Source of the DNA: Desulfurispora thermophila DSM 16022
GTDB taxonomy: Bacteria > Bacillota > Desulfotomaculia > Desulfotomaculales > Desulfurisporaceae
Length of the DNA: 64,000 nt
Assembly (NCBI RefSeq): GCF_000376385.1
Contig: NZ_AQWN01000007.1
Location: forward strand, 1-64,000
Direction: 5' to 3'
Position numbers and translations under genes: made by a program. Numbering within the stretch: position 1 is the first letter of the stretch; every line of letters starts with the position of its first letter. Of this stretch, positions 49,754-58,893 are shown piece by piece. A model generated the notes under the pieces. It saw nothing but the letters and a program-made list of their open reading frames with translations, was not told the origin of the DNA and made no database searches.

Positions 49754-51397
49754 CTGCGCCGCACCATTTTTTCTCGCCTGCTCATTACCTACTCCACAGT
49801 CATCCTGCTGGTCATTGTGGTACTGGCCCTGCTCTTCACCCGCTGGGCCGAAAGCTACGTCTACCGGCAAAAGCAAGAACAGCTGCTGGCCGCCGGGCGG
49901 TCGCTCCAGCCCGTGGCCGGCCGCTATCTGGCCGGCGAACTGGGCCAGGCCGGCCTGGAGAGCTATTTCAACACTGCCGCCCGGACGGCCGGGGCGCGGG
50001 TCTACCTGCTGGGCGAGCGCCGCGTGCGCGCCCTGTTGCCCGGCGGGTCCCCGGCCGCCGGCCCAAATGCGGCCGGGGCAAAGACCGGTGCGCAGCCAAA
50101 GCCATCCGGCGGGCCAGGCAGCAATGCCGTCTTTGGGCAGACCATCCGTTCCATCTGGCAGGGTCAGACCGTTTTAAGCCGTAAAATCACCCTGCCCGCC
50201 CTGCAGAGCGAAGTGGTGCTGGTGGGCCTGCCCGTTACCACCAACGGTTCAGTGCGGGGCGTGCTCCTGCTGGCCTCACCTTTAGCAGAAATCCAGCAGC
50301 TTTTGCGCCAGATTTACCTGCGCATCTGGCTGGCTGCTTTTCTGGCCCTGCTGCCCGCTCTGGTCCTGGTCTACCTGGCGGCCCGGCGCCTGGTGGCACC
50401 CATCAAAGAGTTGCAACAGGCGGCGCTGCACCTGGCCGCGGGGGAAACCCCGCCCGACCTGCCCGCGCAGGAGAGCAGCGAAATTGCCGACCTGGCCGCG
50501 GCGTTTAATTATATGAAGAACCGCCTGCGCCAGCTGGAAAAACTGCGCAGCGAAATGATCGCCGCCATCTCCCACGAACTGCGCACACCGCTCACTTCGT
50601 TGCGCGGCTTCATCCAGGCCATGCGCGACGGAGTGATTGACCGGGAGCAGTACCCCCGCTATCTGCAGCTGGCCCACAGCGAAACCATGCGCCTGATCCA
50701 GCTGGTGCAGGACCTGATGGATCTGGCCCGCCTGCAGAGCGGCAACTTCACCCTGCAGCCCGCCCCCTGCCCGGTGAACCAGCTGCTGGAAGAAGTGGTG
50801 GCCGCCCTGCAGCTGGCGGCGCAGGAAAAACATATTGACCTGCAGCTGCAGCCTCTGCCGCGGGAGATCGCCATTACCTGCGACCGGGACCGCCTCAAGC
50901 AAGTGCTGCTCAACCTGCTGCACAACGCCGTCAAATTTTCCCCGCCCGGCCGGTCGGTGACTGTACAGGCGGCCCGTTCACAGCCGCCCCGCCCCGGTTT
51001 TGTCCCCCCTCATTCCGCTACCGGTGGAGATGTCCCGTCCCGGCCGGTTTCCGGGGATGGCGCCCGGCGGGAAAACGGTTCGGGTAAGCCGGGGCTGAGC
51101 ATTACGGTGATGGATCAGGGGCCGGGCATCCCGGCGGAAGACCTGCCCTTTGTCTTTGAAAAATTCTACCGCGCGGAAAAAAACGCCCGCTCGGCCGGCG
51201 GCATCGGCCTGGGCCTGGCCATTGCCAAAAACCTGGTGGAACTGCACGGCGGGCACATTGCCATAGACAGCCAGCCCGGCCGGGGCACTGCCGTAACCGT
51301 GTGGCTGCCGGCTGCTGATACAACGCGGCAATGTGAGCCGGAGTCAGGTTTACCCGGGGAAAAAATTTCACCTGAGACAGAGCACACGTTACAATGA
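49754..51397 (+). CDS. sensor histidine kinase, probable CTG start
   Basis: A ~547-aa membrane kinase. Two helices flank an extracytoplasmic domain with a Gly/Pro/Ala-rich insert. HAMP, HisKA (AAISHELRTPLTSLRGF, phospho-His) and HATPase (NLLHNAVKFSPPG, DQGPGIPAEDLPFVF, GIGLGLAIAKNLV) domains follow. Another low-complexity insert of ~45 aa lies between the N and G1 boxes. The hydrophobic start region RRTIFSRLLITYSTVILLV is only included from CTG at 49754, which sits 9 nt after AAGGAGGG. The first conventional start, GTG at 49817, would cut through the helix. Confidence 0.87.
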   Translation: MRRTIFSRLLITYSTVILLVIVVLALLFTRWAESYVYRQKQEQLLAAGRSLQPVAGRYLAGELGQAGLESYFNTAARTAGARVYLLGERRVRALLPGGSPAAGPNAAGAKTGAQPKPSGGPGSNAVFGQTIRSIWQGQTVLSRKITLPALQSEVVLVGLPVTTNGSVRGVLLLASPLAEIQQLLRQIYLRIWLAAFLALLPALVLVYLAARRLVAPIKELQQAALHLAAGETPPDLPAQESSEIADLAAAFNYMKNRLRQLEKLRSEMIAAISHELRTPLTSLRGFIQAMRDGVIDREQYPRYLQLAHSETMRLIQLVQDLMDLARLQSGNFTLQPAPCPVNQLLEEVVAALQLAAQEKHIDLQLQPLPREIAITCDRDRLKQVLLNLLHNAVKFSPPGRSVTVQAARSQPPRPGFVPPHSATGGDVPSRPVSGDGARRENGSGKPGLSITVMDQGPGIPAEDLPFVFEKFYRAEKNARSAGGIGLGLAIAKNLVELHGGHIAIDSQPGRGTAVTVWLPAADTTRQCEPESGLPGEKISPETEHTLQ

Positions 51398-51432
51398 GTT
51401 TACATTCATGTCACACTCTTGTTATACCCCGC
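51389..51432 (+). promoter_or_regulatory. four 11-bp TTACA-type direct repeats
   Basis: TTACAATGAGT, TTACATTCATG, TCACACTCTTG and TTATACCCCGC follow without gaps. The spacing is typical of OmpR/PhoP-family binding sites. They overlap the end of the kinase gene and precede the lipoprotein gene by ~137 bp. They resemble units in the 87-bp elements at 19860 and 36344. Confidence 0.55.
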
Positions 51433-51568
51433 CTCCATAATTAAACTCACCAAAAACCCCGGTGCTGCAGGCCGGACTTCCCACGCTGGCGGTGGGTGAG
51501 CACGGGTACCGGGCGCCGGAAGGAGCGGGGGTGAGCGAAAGGGAAATAAACAAGTGCGAGGTGGTTGA

Positions 51569-51997
51569 ATGAACCGGCAGAGGAAAAGTCTTATCGTCCT
51601 GTTACTGGCCATGCTGGTACTGGGGTTGCTGACCGGTTGTGGAGGCAACAAGGCTACCACAGTGCCATCCGGTACGACCGGGCAAGCGCAGACAACGGAC
51701 GCTGTGGCACCACAGCAGGGCACGCCGGGTGAACAACCGGCAACTACCGGACAGCCGCCCGCCGGCGCCCCGGACGCCTCTGCATCCAACGGAGTGCCGC
51801 AGAGCGGCGCGGGTGTCGCTGCGCCAAATAATCCCGCTGCGGGAGGACAGTCTACCGGCGGGCTGGTTAAATCCAGCAGCAAACTGAGCGACCCGCAGGC
51901 CGAAGCAGCCCTGGAGCAACTGGACAGCCAGCTGCAGCAGCTGGAGCAGCAACTGGATCAGATGGACGACGTGCTGGACGAGGATACAACATTTTAA
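51569..51997 (+). CDS. lipoprotein with Gln-rich C-terminal coiled coil
   Basis: A 142-aa probable lipoprotein. The signal and lipobox LGLLTGC (Cys ~24) are followed by a low-complexity Thr/Gly/Pro/Ala region (~30-105) and a coiled-coil end (LEQLDSQLQQLEQQLDQMDD). I recognise no family. ATG start, with GTGCGAGGTGG upstream. It follows the two-component genes and 11-bp repeats, so it may be a target of that system. The next gene, 15 bp on, also encodes an exported Gln-rich protein. Confidence 0.75.
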   Translation: MNRQRKSLIVLLLAMLVLGLLTGCGGNKATTVPSGTTGQAQTTDAVAPQQGTPGEQPATTGQPPAGAPDASASNGVPQSGAGVAAPNNPAAGGQSTGGLVKSSSKLSDPQAEAALEQLDSQLQQLEQQLDQMDDVLDEDTTF

Positions 51998-52012
51998 AGG
52001 GGTGAATAATTT

Positions 52013-52576
52013 ATGCTGCGCAAAAAATTTCTGACCGTGACCGCCGCTTTGAGCATTGCCGCCCTTTTATCCACCGGCAGCCTGGCCCTGGCCGGGGAAA
52101 ACGCCGCTTCAGCCGGCGGGCAGAATGTAAAGGTGCGCGTGGAAACCAAACTGACACCCGAACAAAAAGCCCGTAAAGGCCAGTGGCAAAACACCAAAGA
52201 CCAGATTAAACCCAGGGCCGAACAAATCAAGGCCAAACACCAGCAGGTGGTGCAGCTGCGCAATCAGATCAAGCAGGAAATCAAGAACGTGCGCCAGCAA
52301 ATTAAAGCACTGCGCCAGAGCGGCCAGATTGACCAGCAAAAATTGGAACAAATCAAGCAGCAGGTGCAGGTAATGCACCAGGAGATGCAGCAGTTACGGG
52401 CCACCTACGGCCAGATTAAAAACCAGCGACCCGATCTCAAGCAGGCCCGCCAGGCCCGCGACCTGGATAAATTCCTGGCCGAACTGGATCAAATAGCGGG
52501 CATCCAGCAAAACCGCATCGACCTGCTGCAAAAAGTGCTGGCCGACATCAAAGCGCTGCGGGCGGCACTGCAGTAA
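52013..52576 (+). CDS. exported Gln/Lys-rich coiled-coil protein
   Basis: A 187-aa protein with a signal peptide (KFLTVTAALSIAALLSTGSL, cleavage near ALA/GE) and an almost wholly helical remainder, rich in Gln, Lys and Arg in heptads (IKQEIKNVRQQIKALRQSG). No family is clear; the layout recalls small envelope-stress chaperones such as Spy/CpxP only loosely. ATG with AAAGGGGTG upstream. It is co-directional with the two-component operon and lipoprotein. It ends before a tRNA cluster. Confidence 0.75.
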   Translation: MLRKKFLTVTAALSIAALLSTGSLALAGENAASAGGQNVKVRVETKLTPEQKARKGQWQNTKDQIKPRAEQIKAKHQQVVQLRNQIKQEIKNVRQQIKALRQSGQIDQQKLEQIKQQVQVMHQEMQQLRATYGQIKNQRPDLKQARQARDLDKFLAELDQIAGIQQNRIDLLQKVLADIKALRAALQ

Positions 52577-52645
52577 ATTTGTCAGTCACTACTGGCTGCC
52601 AGGGGGCGCGAAAAGGCTCCTGGCCAGACAAAACAGCTTAAAAAA

Positions 52646-52669
52646 GCCGGCGGCAATTTGGCCGCCGGC
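52646..52669 (+). terminator. hairpin terminator before the tRNA-Arg genes
   Basis: The perfect stem GCCGGCGGC/GCCGCCGGC with a 6-nt loop is followed by ACAATTTG. Confidence 0.7.
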
Positions 52670-52743
52670 ACAATTTGCCTGTTGACTTTGCCTGCCGCTT
52701 TTGCTACAATTACTTTTGCCGGTGCAAAACCGCGCTGAAAAAT

Positions 52744-52820
<77 letters not shown>

Positions 52821-52822
52821 TC

Positions 52823-52845
52823 GCCCGGAGCGCAAAGCTCCGGGC
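52823..52845 (+). terminator. hairpin between the two tRNA-Arg genes
   Basis: The perfect stem GCCCGGAGC/GCTCCGGGC with loop GCAAA lies directly after the CCA of tRNA-Arg(ACG) and may act as a terminator or processing site. The T run is weak. Confidence 0.6.
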
Positions 52846-52857
52846 ATTAAATTACAG

Positions 52858-52934
52858 GCGCCCGTAGCTCAGGTGGACAGAGCAGCGGTTTCCTAAACCG
52901 CGTGCCGGGGGTTCGAGTCCCTCCGGGCGCACCA
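52858..52934 (+). tRNA. tRNA-Arg (anticodon CCT)
   Basis: A 77-nt tRNA with acceptor stem GCGCCCG/CGGGCGC, anticodon loop TTCCTAA (CCT), T-loop GGTTCGAGTCC and encoded CCA. It reads the AGG codon. Confidence 0.95.
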
Positions 52935-53068
52935 TCTGCCCCTTTGGGGTGGGAAAAAACTACCGGTACCCGGTGGAATGGATCTGTGCCCTGAGAGTCC
53001 GGTATGCCAGCAGAAAGGCTTTTCCCTCATTGGAAATGGATAAGTACAGCGAGCAGAACGCGGAAATA

Positions 53069-53596
53069 ATGGACACGCACGCTCACTGGATGCGCTGCGC
53101 CCTGCGGGAGGCCGGACTGGCCGCCGGGAAGGGTGAAGTGCCCATCGGTGCCGTGGTGGTCAAAGATGGTGCCATCATCGGCCGGGGGCACAACCTGCGG
53201 GAAACGCTCAAGGACGCCAGCGCCCACGCCGAAATCCTGGCCCTGCGCCAGGCCGCGCAAACCATAGGCGACTGGCGCCTCACCGGTGCCACCATTTACA
53301 GCACCATCGAGCCCTGCCCCATGTGTGCCGGGGCCCTGGTGCAGTTCCGGGTGGACTGCCTGGTCTACGGTGCCCGGGACCCCAAAGCCGGGGCGGTGGA
53401 CTCGCTGTACAACATCGTGCGCGACAGCCGCCTGAATCACCGCCTGCAGGTGGTGGAGGGTGTGCTGGCCGCAGAGTGCGCCGCCATCATCCGGGATTTT
53501 TTCCGCACCCGGCGGGCCGAGAAAAAGGCCGCGCGGCAGGATATGGGCGGGCATAAGGTTGCTGAATGTCCGGCAGAAGGACAAGAGGGTGGGTAA
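53069..53596 (+). CDS. tadA: tRNA adenosine(34) deaminase
   Basis: A 175-aa cytidine-deaminase-fold enzyme that converts A34 of tRNA-Arg(ACG) to inosine. The zinc motif is HAEILAL (His and Glu, residues ~54-60) plus PCPMCAG, all intact. Start at 53069 ([15 protein letters not shown]) matches family N-termini; the longer frame from 52949 lacks a good site and overlaps the tRNA. The substrate tRNA gene is at 52744, in the same direction. The C-terminal ~25 residues are a basic/Gly tail. Confidence 0.92.
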   Translation: MDTHAHWMRCALREAGLAAGKGEVPIGAVVVKDGAIIGRGHNLRETLKDASAHAEILALRQAAQTIGDWRLTGATIYSTIEPCPMCAGALVQFRVDCLVYGARDPKAGAVDSLYNIVRDSRLNHRLQVVEGVLAAECAAIIRDFFRTRRAEKKAARQDMGGHKVAECPAEGQEGG

Positions 53597-53665
53597 TACG
53601 GCACCCGGAAAAATGAGCAGGTTGTATGGCGTGGACAAACAGATAACTTTATAATGCTGCCATAC

Positions 53666-53761
53666 GGAGAGATGGCCGAGTCCGGTTGAAGGCGCTCGAC
53701 TCGAAATCGAGTAGGCGGGCCAAAACCTGCCTCGTGGGTTCGAATCCCACTCTCTCCGCCA
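53666..53761 (+). tRNA. tRNA-Ser (anticodon CGA)
   Basis: A 96-nt class II tRNA with a long variable arm, anticodon loop CTCGAAA (CGA), T-loop GGTTCGAATCC and encoded CCA. It reads UCG. It is the third tRNA-Ser in the window. Confidence 0.95.
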
Positions 53762-53775
53762 AAAGCTTTACAAAT

Positions 53776-53815
53776 CAAGGGGTTACCGCCTTTCAGGGTG
53801 GTAGCCCCTTGAACA
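53776..53815 (+). terminator. terminator after tRNA-Ser(CGA)
   Basis: The stem CAAGGGGTTACCGCC/GGGTGGTAGCCCCTTG is nearly perfect, with a 5-nt loop, and is followed by AACATTTTTG. Confidence 0.8.
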
Positions 53816-53946
53816 TTTTTGTGCCCCAAACGGGCTGCAGCCGGCGGTAACCGCCGGAATGGGAGAAAAAAGCAGCTCTATTTAAGTAGGTATTTGTCTG
53901 ACATTGTCGAAGCTTAACATTATTATTTGCCCGAGCGGTGGTACAT

Positions 53947-55089
53947 ATGGGTATAACTGTACAGGAAGCATTAAGCCTGGATGTGCTCAAAGAAGCCCGC
54001 TTAATCGCCGGGGCCGGGGGCCTTCAGCGGGTGATCAAGAGGGTAAGTGTGCTGGAATGTCCCGGTTGTGACGAATACAAGGGGTTATTAAGAGAAGGGG
54101 ACTTTTTTCTCACCAGTTTCTACGCCTTCAAAGACGATGAGCCATCCCTGTTTACTGCTGTGGAAACTCTGATTGAATCGGGATCCAGCGGGCTGTGTGT
54201 GCTGGACCTGTATATGGAGGATCTGCCGGCTGAGCTGAAACAGGTGGCCGACCGGGAGAGGTATCCCATTTTCATGATTTCCAGGGATCTGCCCTATGCG
54301 GATGTAATTACCGACATTATGGATTTAATCATTCAAAACAAAGAAAATATCATCACCGAAATGCAGGTGGACCAGCTCTTGCAGGCGGGCGCAGATAAAA
54401 ACAGGGTCAGGAGCATTGCCCATCAAATAAATCCCCAATTTGGCGAACATATCTTAGCCATTTACTGCACTGGCGATGCAGGTATCAGAAAAATAAGCCC
54501 CGGGGTGAAGGAGAAATTTAACGGTAAAGACAGTTGGGCGGTACTGCCATACCGGCAGGGGATTCTGTTGCTGATAAGTTTTATGACCCGGCCCGAGGAC
54601 AAGCGCCTGAACAATGAGTTAAACTCCGTAATTGAAACGGTTAAAGCCTGTGCCGGCCGGTGCCGGTTGGGGATTAGCCAGCTTTATACCGGACTGGAAA
54701 ACATTGGCCTTTGCATTAAGGAAGCCATGCTGGCCGGTAGCCTGGGGGAAAAAGCGCTGGGCCGGCAGGTGACCTGGTACAGGGACCTGGGCGTGTACCG
54801 GATCCTGACCGCAGTACAGGATGTCCCCGAAGTCAGGGCATTTCATGACGAAATAATTCTCCCCCTGCTGGACTATGACAGCAAGAACCATACTAATTTG
54901 TTCAAGACGGCCGTGGCATATATTGATAATGACGGCGATATAGGCCGCACCGCCCAGGAACTCTTTCAGCACGCCAACACCGTCCGCTACCGCCTGACTA
55001 AAATAAAGGAAATCTTGCAGATGGAAGCATTGGAAGGGAGCTTTTACGAGCAGTTATCTCTGGCGGTAAAAATTCATAAGTTGTTGTAA
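53947..55089 (+). CDS. PucR-family transcriptional regulator
   Basis: A 380-aa PucR-type regulator. The N-terminal PucR domain (MGITVQEALSLDVLKEARLI; SSGLCVLDLYM) is thought to sense a purine or related ligand. The C-terminal helix-turn-helix (IDNDGDIGRTAQELFQHANT) is of the PucR C-terminal type. ATG at 53947, or GTG three codons earlier. It sits upstream of the ABC importer and hydrolase genes in the same direction and probably controls them. In relatives it controls purine or amino-acid breakdown. Confidence 0.9.
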   Translation: MGITVQEALSLDVLKEARLIAGAGGLQRVIKRVSVLECPGCDEYKGLLREGDFFLTSFYAFKDDEPSLFTAVETLIESGSSGLCVLDLYMEDLPAELKQVADRERYPIFMISRDLPYADVITDIMDLIIQNKENIITEMQVDQLLQAGADKNRVRSIAHQINPQFGEHILAIYCTGDAGIRKISPGVKEKFNGKDSWAVLPYRQGILLLISFMTRPEDKRLNNELNSVIETVKACAGRCRLGISQLYTGLENIGLCIKEAMLAGSLGEKALGRQVTWYRDLGVYRILTAVQDVPEVRAFHDEIILPLLDYDSKNHTNLFKTAVAYIDNDGDIGRTAQELFQHANTVRYRLTKIKEILQMEALEGSFYEQLSLAVKIHKLL

Positions 55090-55092
55090 AAC

Positions 55093-55134
55093 GGCAGCCC
55101 TTGTTAATCCCACAAAGCAAGGGTTGCCTTTTTG
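55093..55134 (+). terminator. terminator after the PucR-type gene
   Basis: The stem GGCAGCCCTTG/CAAGGGTTGCC with a 14-nt loop is followed by TTTTTG. The ABC operon after it therefore has its own promoter. Confidence 0.85.
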
Positions 55135-55327
55135 TATATTTTACAAAGGTTAAATAAAATTATTGTCGAATATCACCCATTTAAAATGCTCATGCATATG
55201 TATAAGAAATTGTACATATTCATGCAAGGCTTCGGGCAGCGGTGGAGGTGACTATAAAGAGAACAGGGTTCGACCCCGGTCTGGAAAAATTTAATTTGGG
55301 AGACGAAGATTATAGAGGGAGGTAACT

Positions 55328-56911
55328 TTGGTGAATAAGAGCAGGATAAGTTTTATAGCCTTGATGGTACTGACTGTCCTCACCCTGACCATTGTCACCG
55401 GTTGCGGCGGCAATCAAGCGGGACAGGGCGGTCAAAAGGCCAAAATTGCTTACTACGCCTTCAACAGTGAACCGGTTTTGGACTGGGATCCCAGTGTGGA
55501 ATTTTCCAACGGCATTGTGGTCATGAACAACATTTACGAGACCCTGCTCAGATATGACCCGGCCGAAAACAAGATCATCCCCGTGCTGGCCACCGCTTAC
55601 ACCAAATCCCCGGACGGCCTGACCTGGACATTCCACTTGAGAAAAGGCGTCAAGTTCCATGACGGCACCGAGATGAAAGCCGATGCGGTTAAATTCTCCA
55701 TTGAAAGGACCAAGAAAATAAACAAAGGTGCCGCCTATATCTGGGATCCGGTACAACAAATTAACGTGAAAGATGATTATACCGTTGAATTTAAACTGAG
55801 TTACGCCGCCCCGCTGGACTTGATTGCCAGCTGCGGTTATGCCGCCTTCATCATGTCGCCCAAAGTGGCCGGGCAGCCCGAAGATTGGTTCGCTAAGGGT
55901 AACGATGCCGGCACCGGCCCTTACAAGGTGCAGAGCACCAAGCGGGGTGAAGAAGTGGTGCTCACCCGCTTTGCAGAATACTGGCGGGGCTGGGAAGGCA
56001 ACCACTTCGACAAGGTGATTATCAAAAAAGTGCCGGAAACCGCCTCCAGGCGCCAGCTGGTGGAAAAGGGCGAAGCCGATGTAACCATCGAGCTGCCTTA
56101 CGAAGATGTGGAGGCTTTGAAGAACAATCCCAATGTGGAGGTGTTGACCGCCCCCGCTTTCCAGAACCTGTTCTTCTGCCTGAACACAGAAAAAGCTCCA
56201 TTAAACAATAAACTGGTCAGACAGGCTTTATCCTATGCCTTCCCCTATGACGATGTGGTGAAATACGCCATGGGCAACTACGCTACCCAGGCCCGGGGCC
56301 CCATACCGCACGGGCACTGGGGGCATGGCGATGACCTGTTCCAGTACAAACATGACCTGGTCAAGGCTAAAGAGCTGCTGGCCAGGGCCGGTTACCCCAA
56401 TGGGGGATTTAAACTGCTGCTTACCTACATGTCGGGAGACGAAGCGGAAAAGAAAGCCGTCGAACTATATAAAGCTGAGCTGGCCAAGCTGAACATTAAC
56501 CTGGAAGTAAGAGGTATGCCCTGGGAAAGCCAGTGGGAGTTGGCCAAGAGCAAGGATCCCAACCAGCGGCAGGACATTTTGGTTATGTACTGGTGGGTGG
56601 ACTATGCCAGCCCCTACAGCTGGTTGCGCAGTATCTTCCACAGTGAAGAGGATATCCTGTTCAACCTGAACTATTACAAAAACCCCGCTTTCGACAAGCT
56701 GATAGATGAGGCCAACGCCAGGAGCGGTATCGACCGGGCCGGGGCCGAAAAAATGTTTATTGACGCCCAGAAAATACTGGTGGAAGATGCGCCGGCCATC
56801 TTTGCTTACGATAAGAAGTATGTATGGATATACAACAAGCACTTTAAAGGGCTGAAAAGCAACGCCGCCTATCCCAACACCATTTTCTTCTACGATACCT
56901 ACCGCGAGTAA
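55328..56911 (+). CDS. ABC transporter substrate-binding lipoprotein, family 5
   Basis: A 527-aa DppA/OppA-type binding protein with lipobox TIVTGCGG (Cys ~23). The family region ETLLRYDPAENKIIPVLATA and DGLTWTFHLRKGVKFHDGTE is clear. TTG at 55328 or GTG at 55331 may be the start; GGGAGGT lies just before. It differs from the oppA product at 2265, and with the hydrolase genes downstream its ligand is more likely a small nitrogenous compound or modified peptide than a general peptide. The ligand itself is unknown. Confidence 0.92.
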   Translation: MVNKSRISFIALMVLTVLTLTIVTGCGGNQAGQGGQKAKIAYYAFNSEPVLDWDPSVEFSNGIVVMNNIYETLLRYDPAENKIIPVLATAYTKSPDGLTWTFHLRKGVKFHDGTEMKADAVKFSIERTKKINKGAAYIWDPVQQINVKDDYTVEFKLSYAAPLDLIASCGYAAFIMSPKVAGQPEDWFAKGNDAGTGPYKVQSTKRGEEVVLTRFAEYWRGWEGNHFDKVIIKKVPETASRRQLVEKGEADVTIELPYEDVEALKNNPNVEVLTAPAFQNLFFCLNTEKAPLNNKLVRQALSYAFPYDDVVKYAMGNYATQARGPIPHGHWGHGDDLFQYKHDLVKAKELLARAGYPNGGFKLLLTYMSGDEAEKKAVELYKAELAKLNINLEVRGMPWESQWELAKSKDPNQRQDILVMYWWVDYASPYSWLRSIFHSEEDILFNLNYYKNPAFDKLIDEANARSGIDRAGAEKMFIDAQKILVEDAPAIFAYDKKYVWIYNKHFKGLKSNAAYPNTIFFYDTYRE

Positions 56912-56917
56912 AACAAT

Positions 56918-56947
56918 AATCAGGGGCTAATCACTTAGCCCCTGATT
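56918..56947 (+). terminator. intercistronic hairpin after the binding protein gene
   Basis: A perfect 13-bp stem AATCAGGGGCTAA with loop TCAC. It probably reduces or stabilises transcription past the binding-protein gene, as at 3993 in the other importer operon. Confidence 0.75.
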
Positions 56948-56967
56948 GGTTTCAGGAGGGAAGCAGG

Positions 56968-57978
56968 GTGCGTTCATTTATTCTCAAAAGACTGGGGCTG
57001 GGGGTTCTGGTGCTTTTGGGTGTCATAACGGTCACCTTTTTTATCACCAGGGTGATTCCCTCCGACCCGGCTGCCCAGTGGGTGGGACCCCGGGCCACAC
57101 CCCAGCAAATCGCGGCGGCCAGGGCGGAGCTGGGCCTGGACCAGCCGCTTTATGTCCAGTACGGCAAATATATTTCTCAACTGGTACACGGTGATCTGGG
57201 CCGGTCCCTGCGCAGCCACCAGCCGGTTGTTGACGAACTGAAGGCCTACCTGCCGGCCACCATTGAACTGGTGGTCCTGTCCACCATCATGGCTGTTTTT
57301 CTGGGCATACCGCTGGGAGTTATATCGGCCAAAAGGAAAGACCACCTGGTGGACCACATCAGCCGCATTTTTTCTGTGGGAGCGGTATCCCTGCCCACGT
57401 TCTGGGTGGGGTTGTTTCTGCAGCTGGTGTTCTACAGACTGCTGGGCGTGCTGCCATTGGGGGATCAGTTAAGTACAGATGTCAAACTGTTATATGAAAT
57501 TCCCCATATCACCGGGTTCTTGCTTTTGGACAGCCTGGTCACCGGCAACCTGGTGGTTTTTAAAGATGCTCTGGTACACATGATTCTGCCGGGTATTACT
57601 GTTGCCTTGTATCCCTTGGGCCTGGTGGCCAGAATGACCCGTTCCGCCCTGCTGGAGATCTTAAATGAAGACTACATCAGTGCGGCCAGGTCTTACGGCT
57701 TGCCCGAGCGGCTTTTGTTATGGAAATACGCCTTGAAGAATTCCCTGGGCCCCACTGTGACGGTGGTAACCCTTTCCATCGGTTATACCCTGGTCAATAC
57801 CTTTTTAATTGAAGCCATTTTCAGCTGGCCGGGGATCGGCAGTTATATCTCTACGGCAGTCATCAGTTTGGATTACCCGGCCATTATGGGCGTGACCATT
57901 TTTTCCGCCATCGCCTATGTCATCCTGAACATGATTGCCGACCTGATCATTGCCCTGGACCCGCGGGTGCGGGCATAA
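56968..57978 (+). CDS. ABC transporter permease, DppB/OppB type
   Basis: A 336-aa permease. The N-terminal LLGVITVTFFITRVIPSDPA and the EAA loop SARSYGLPERLLLWKYALKN (~residue 240) are typical. The start is GTG with CAGGAGGG upstream. It is followed by the second permease gene after 15 bp. An extra ~25-residue loop (~170-195) lies between helices compared with OppB at 4073. Confidence 0.93.
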   Translation: MRSFILKRLGLGVLVLLGVITVTFFITRVIPSDPAAQWVGPRATPQQIAAARAELGLDQPLYVQYGKYISQLVHGDLGRSLRSHQPVVDELKAYLPATIELVVLSTIMAVFLGIPLGVISAKRKDHLVDHISRIFSVGAVSLPTFWVGLFLQLVFYRLLGVLPLGDQLSTDVKLLYEIPHITGFLLLDSLVTGNLVVFKDALVHMILPGITVALYPLGLVARMTRSALLEILNEDYISAARSYGLPERLLLWKYALKNSLGPTVTVVTLSIGYTLVNTFLIEAIFSWPGIGSYISTAVISLDYPAIMGVTIFSAIAYVILNMIADLIIALDPRVRA

Positions 57979-57993
57979 AAAAGAGGTGAAAAA

Positions 57994-58881
57994 ATGTCCC
58001 TGGCAGTTGGCAAGGCTTTAAAGCCGCGGCTGAAAGAGTGGAAATTTTCCATATATCTCCTGAACAGAAACAAGCTCACCAGGCTATCCCTGCTGGTGGT
58101 ACTGGCTTTAATATTCATTGCTGTGGTGGCGCCCCTCATCGTGCCCTATCCGCAGCACATCAGTCTGGAAACCAACCCCCGGGATAAGCTGCTGCCGCCC
58201 TCGGCTCAATATTTCTTTGGCACCGATGAACTGGGCCGGGATATCTTCAGCCGGGTGCTCTATGGCACCAGAATCTCCCTGCAGACCGCCCTGCTGGCCG
58301 TGGGCCTGGCTCTGCTGATCGGTATACCCCTGGGGGCGGTGGCCGGTTACTGCGGTGGTTTCATTGACGAATTAATCATGCGCATCACCGACATTTTCCT
58401 GAGTTTCCCGCCCCTTTTGCTGGCCATTACCATTGCCGCCTTTATGGGACCCAGCCTGCACAACGCCATGCTGGCCATCGCCCTGTCCTGGTGGCCCTGG
58501 TACACCAGGTTGATCCGCGGCCAGGCGGTTTCCATCCGGGAAAGACAATTTGTCAAAGCCGCCCGGGCCATCGGCACACCGCCCTTCAGGATCATCTTCA
58601 GCCACATTGTGCCCAACTGTATAGCGCCGGTGATTGTGCAGGCTTCCATGGATATTGGCGGGGTTATTTTAACCATTGCTTCCCTGAGCTTTCTGGGGTT
58701 GGGGGCCCAGCCCCCCATGCCCGATTGGGGGCTGATGGTGAGCACCAGCCGGAACTACTTCCTGGAAGCCTGGTGGTACAGCATCTTTCCGGGCCTGGCC
58801 ATCTTCATCACGGTGCTGGTCTTCAACCTGCTGGGCGACGGTTTGCGCGAAATCATGGACCCCAGGACCCGCAAACTTTAG
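57994..58881 (+). CDS. ABC transporter permease, DppC/OppC type
   Basis: A 295-aa permease with the family motif FGTDELGRDIFSRVLYGTR and the EAA loop KAARAIGTPPFRIIFSHIVPN. Six hydrophobic helices. ATG with AAGAGGTG upstream. It forms the channel with the DppB-type protein and is followed by the fused ATPase gene 12 bp later. Confidence 0.93.
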   Translation: MSLAVGKALKPRLKEWKFSIYLLNRNKLTRLSLLVVLALIFIAVVAPLIVPYPQHISLETNPRDKLLPPSAQYFFGTDELGRDIFSRVLYGTRISLQTALLAVGLALLIGIPLGAVAGYCGGFIDELIMRITDIFLSFPPLLLAITIAAFMGPSLHNAMLAIALSWWPWYTRLIRGQAVSIRERQFVKAARAIGTPPFRIIFSHIVPNCIAPVIVQASMDIGGVILTIASLSFLGLGAQPPMPDWGLMVSTSRNYFLEAWWYSIFPGLAIFITVLVFNLLGDGLREIMDPRTRKL

Positions 58882-58893
58882 GAGAGGGTGGGC

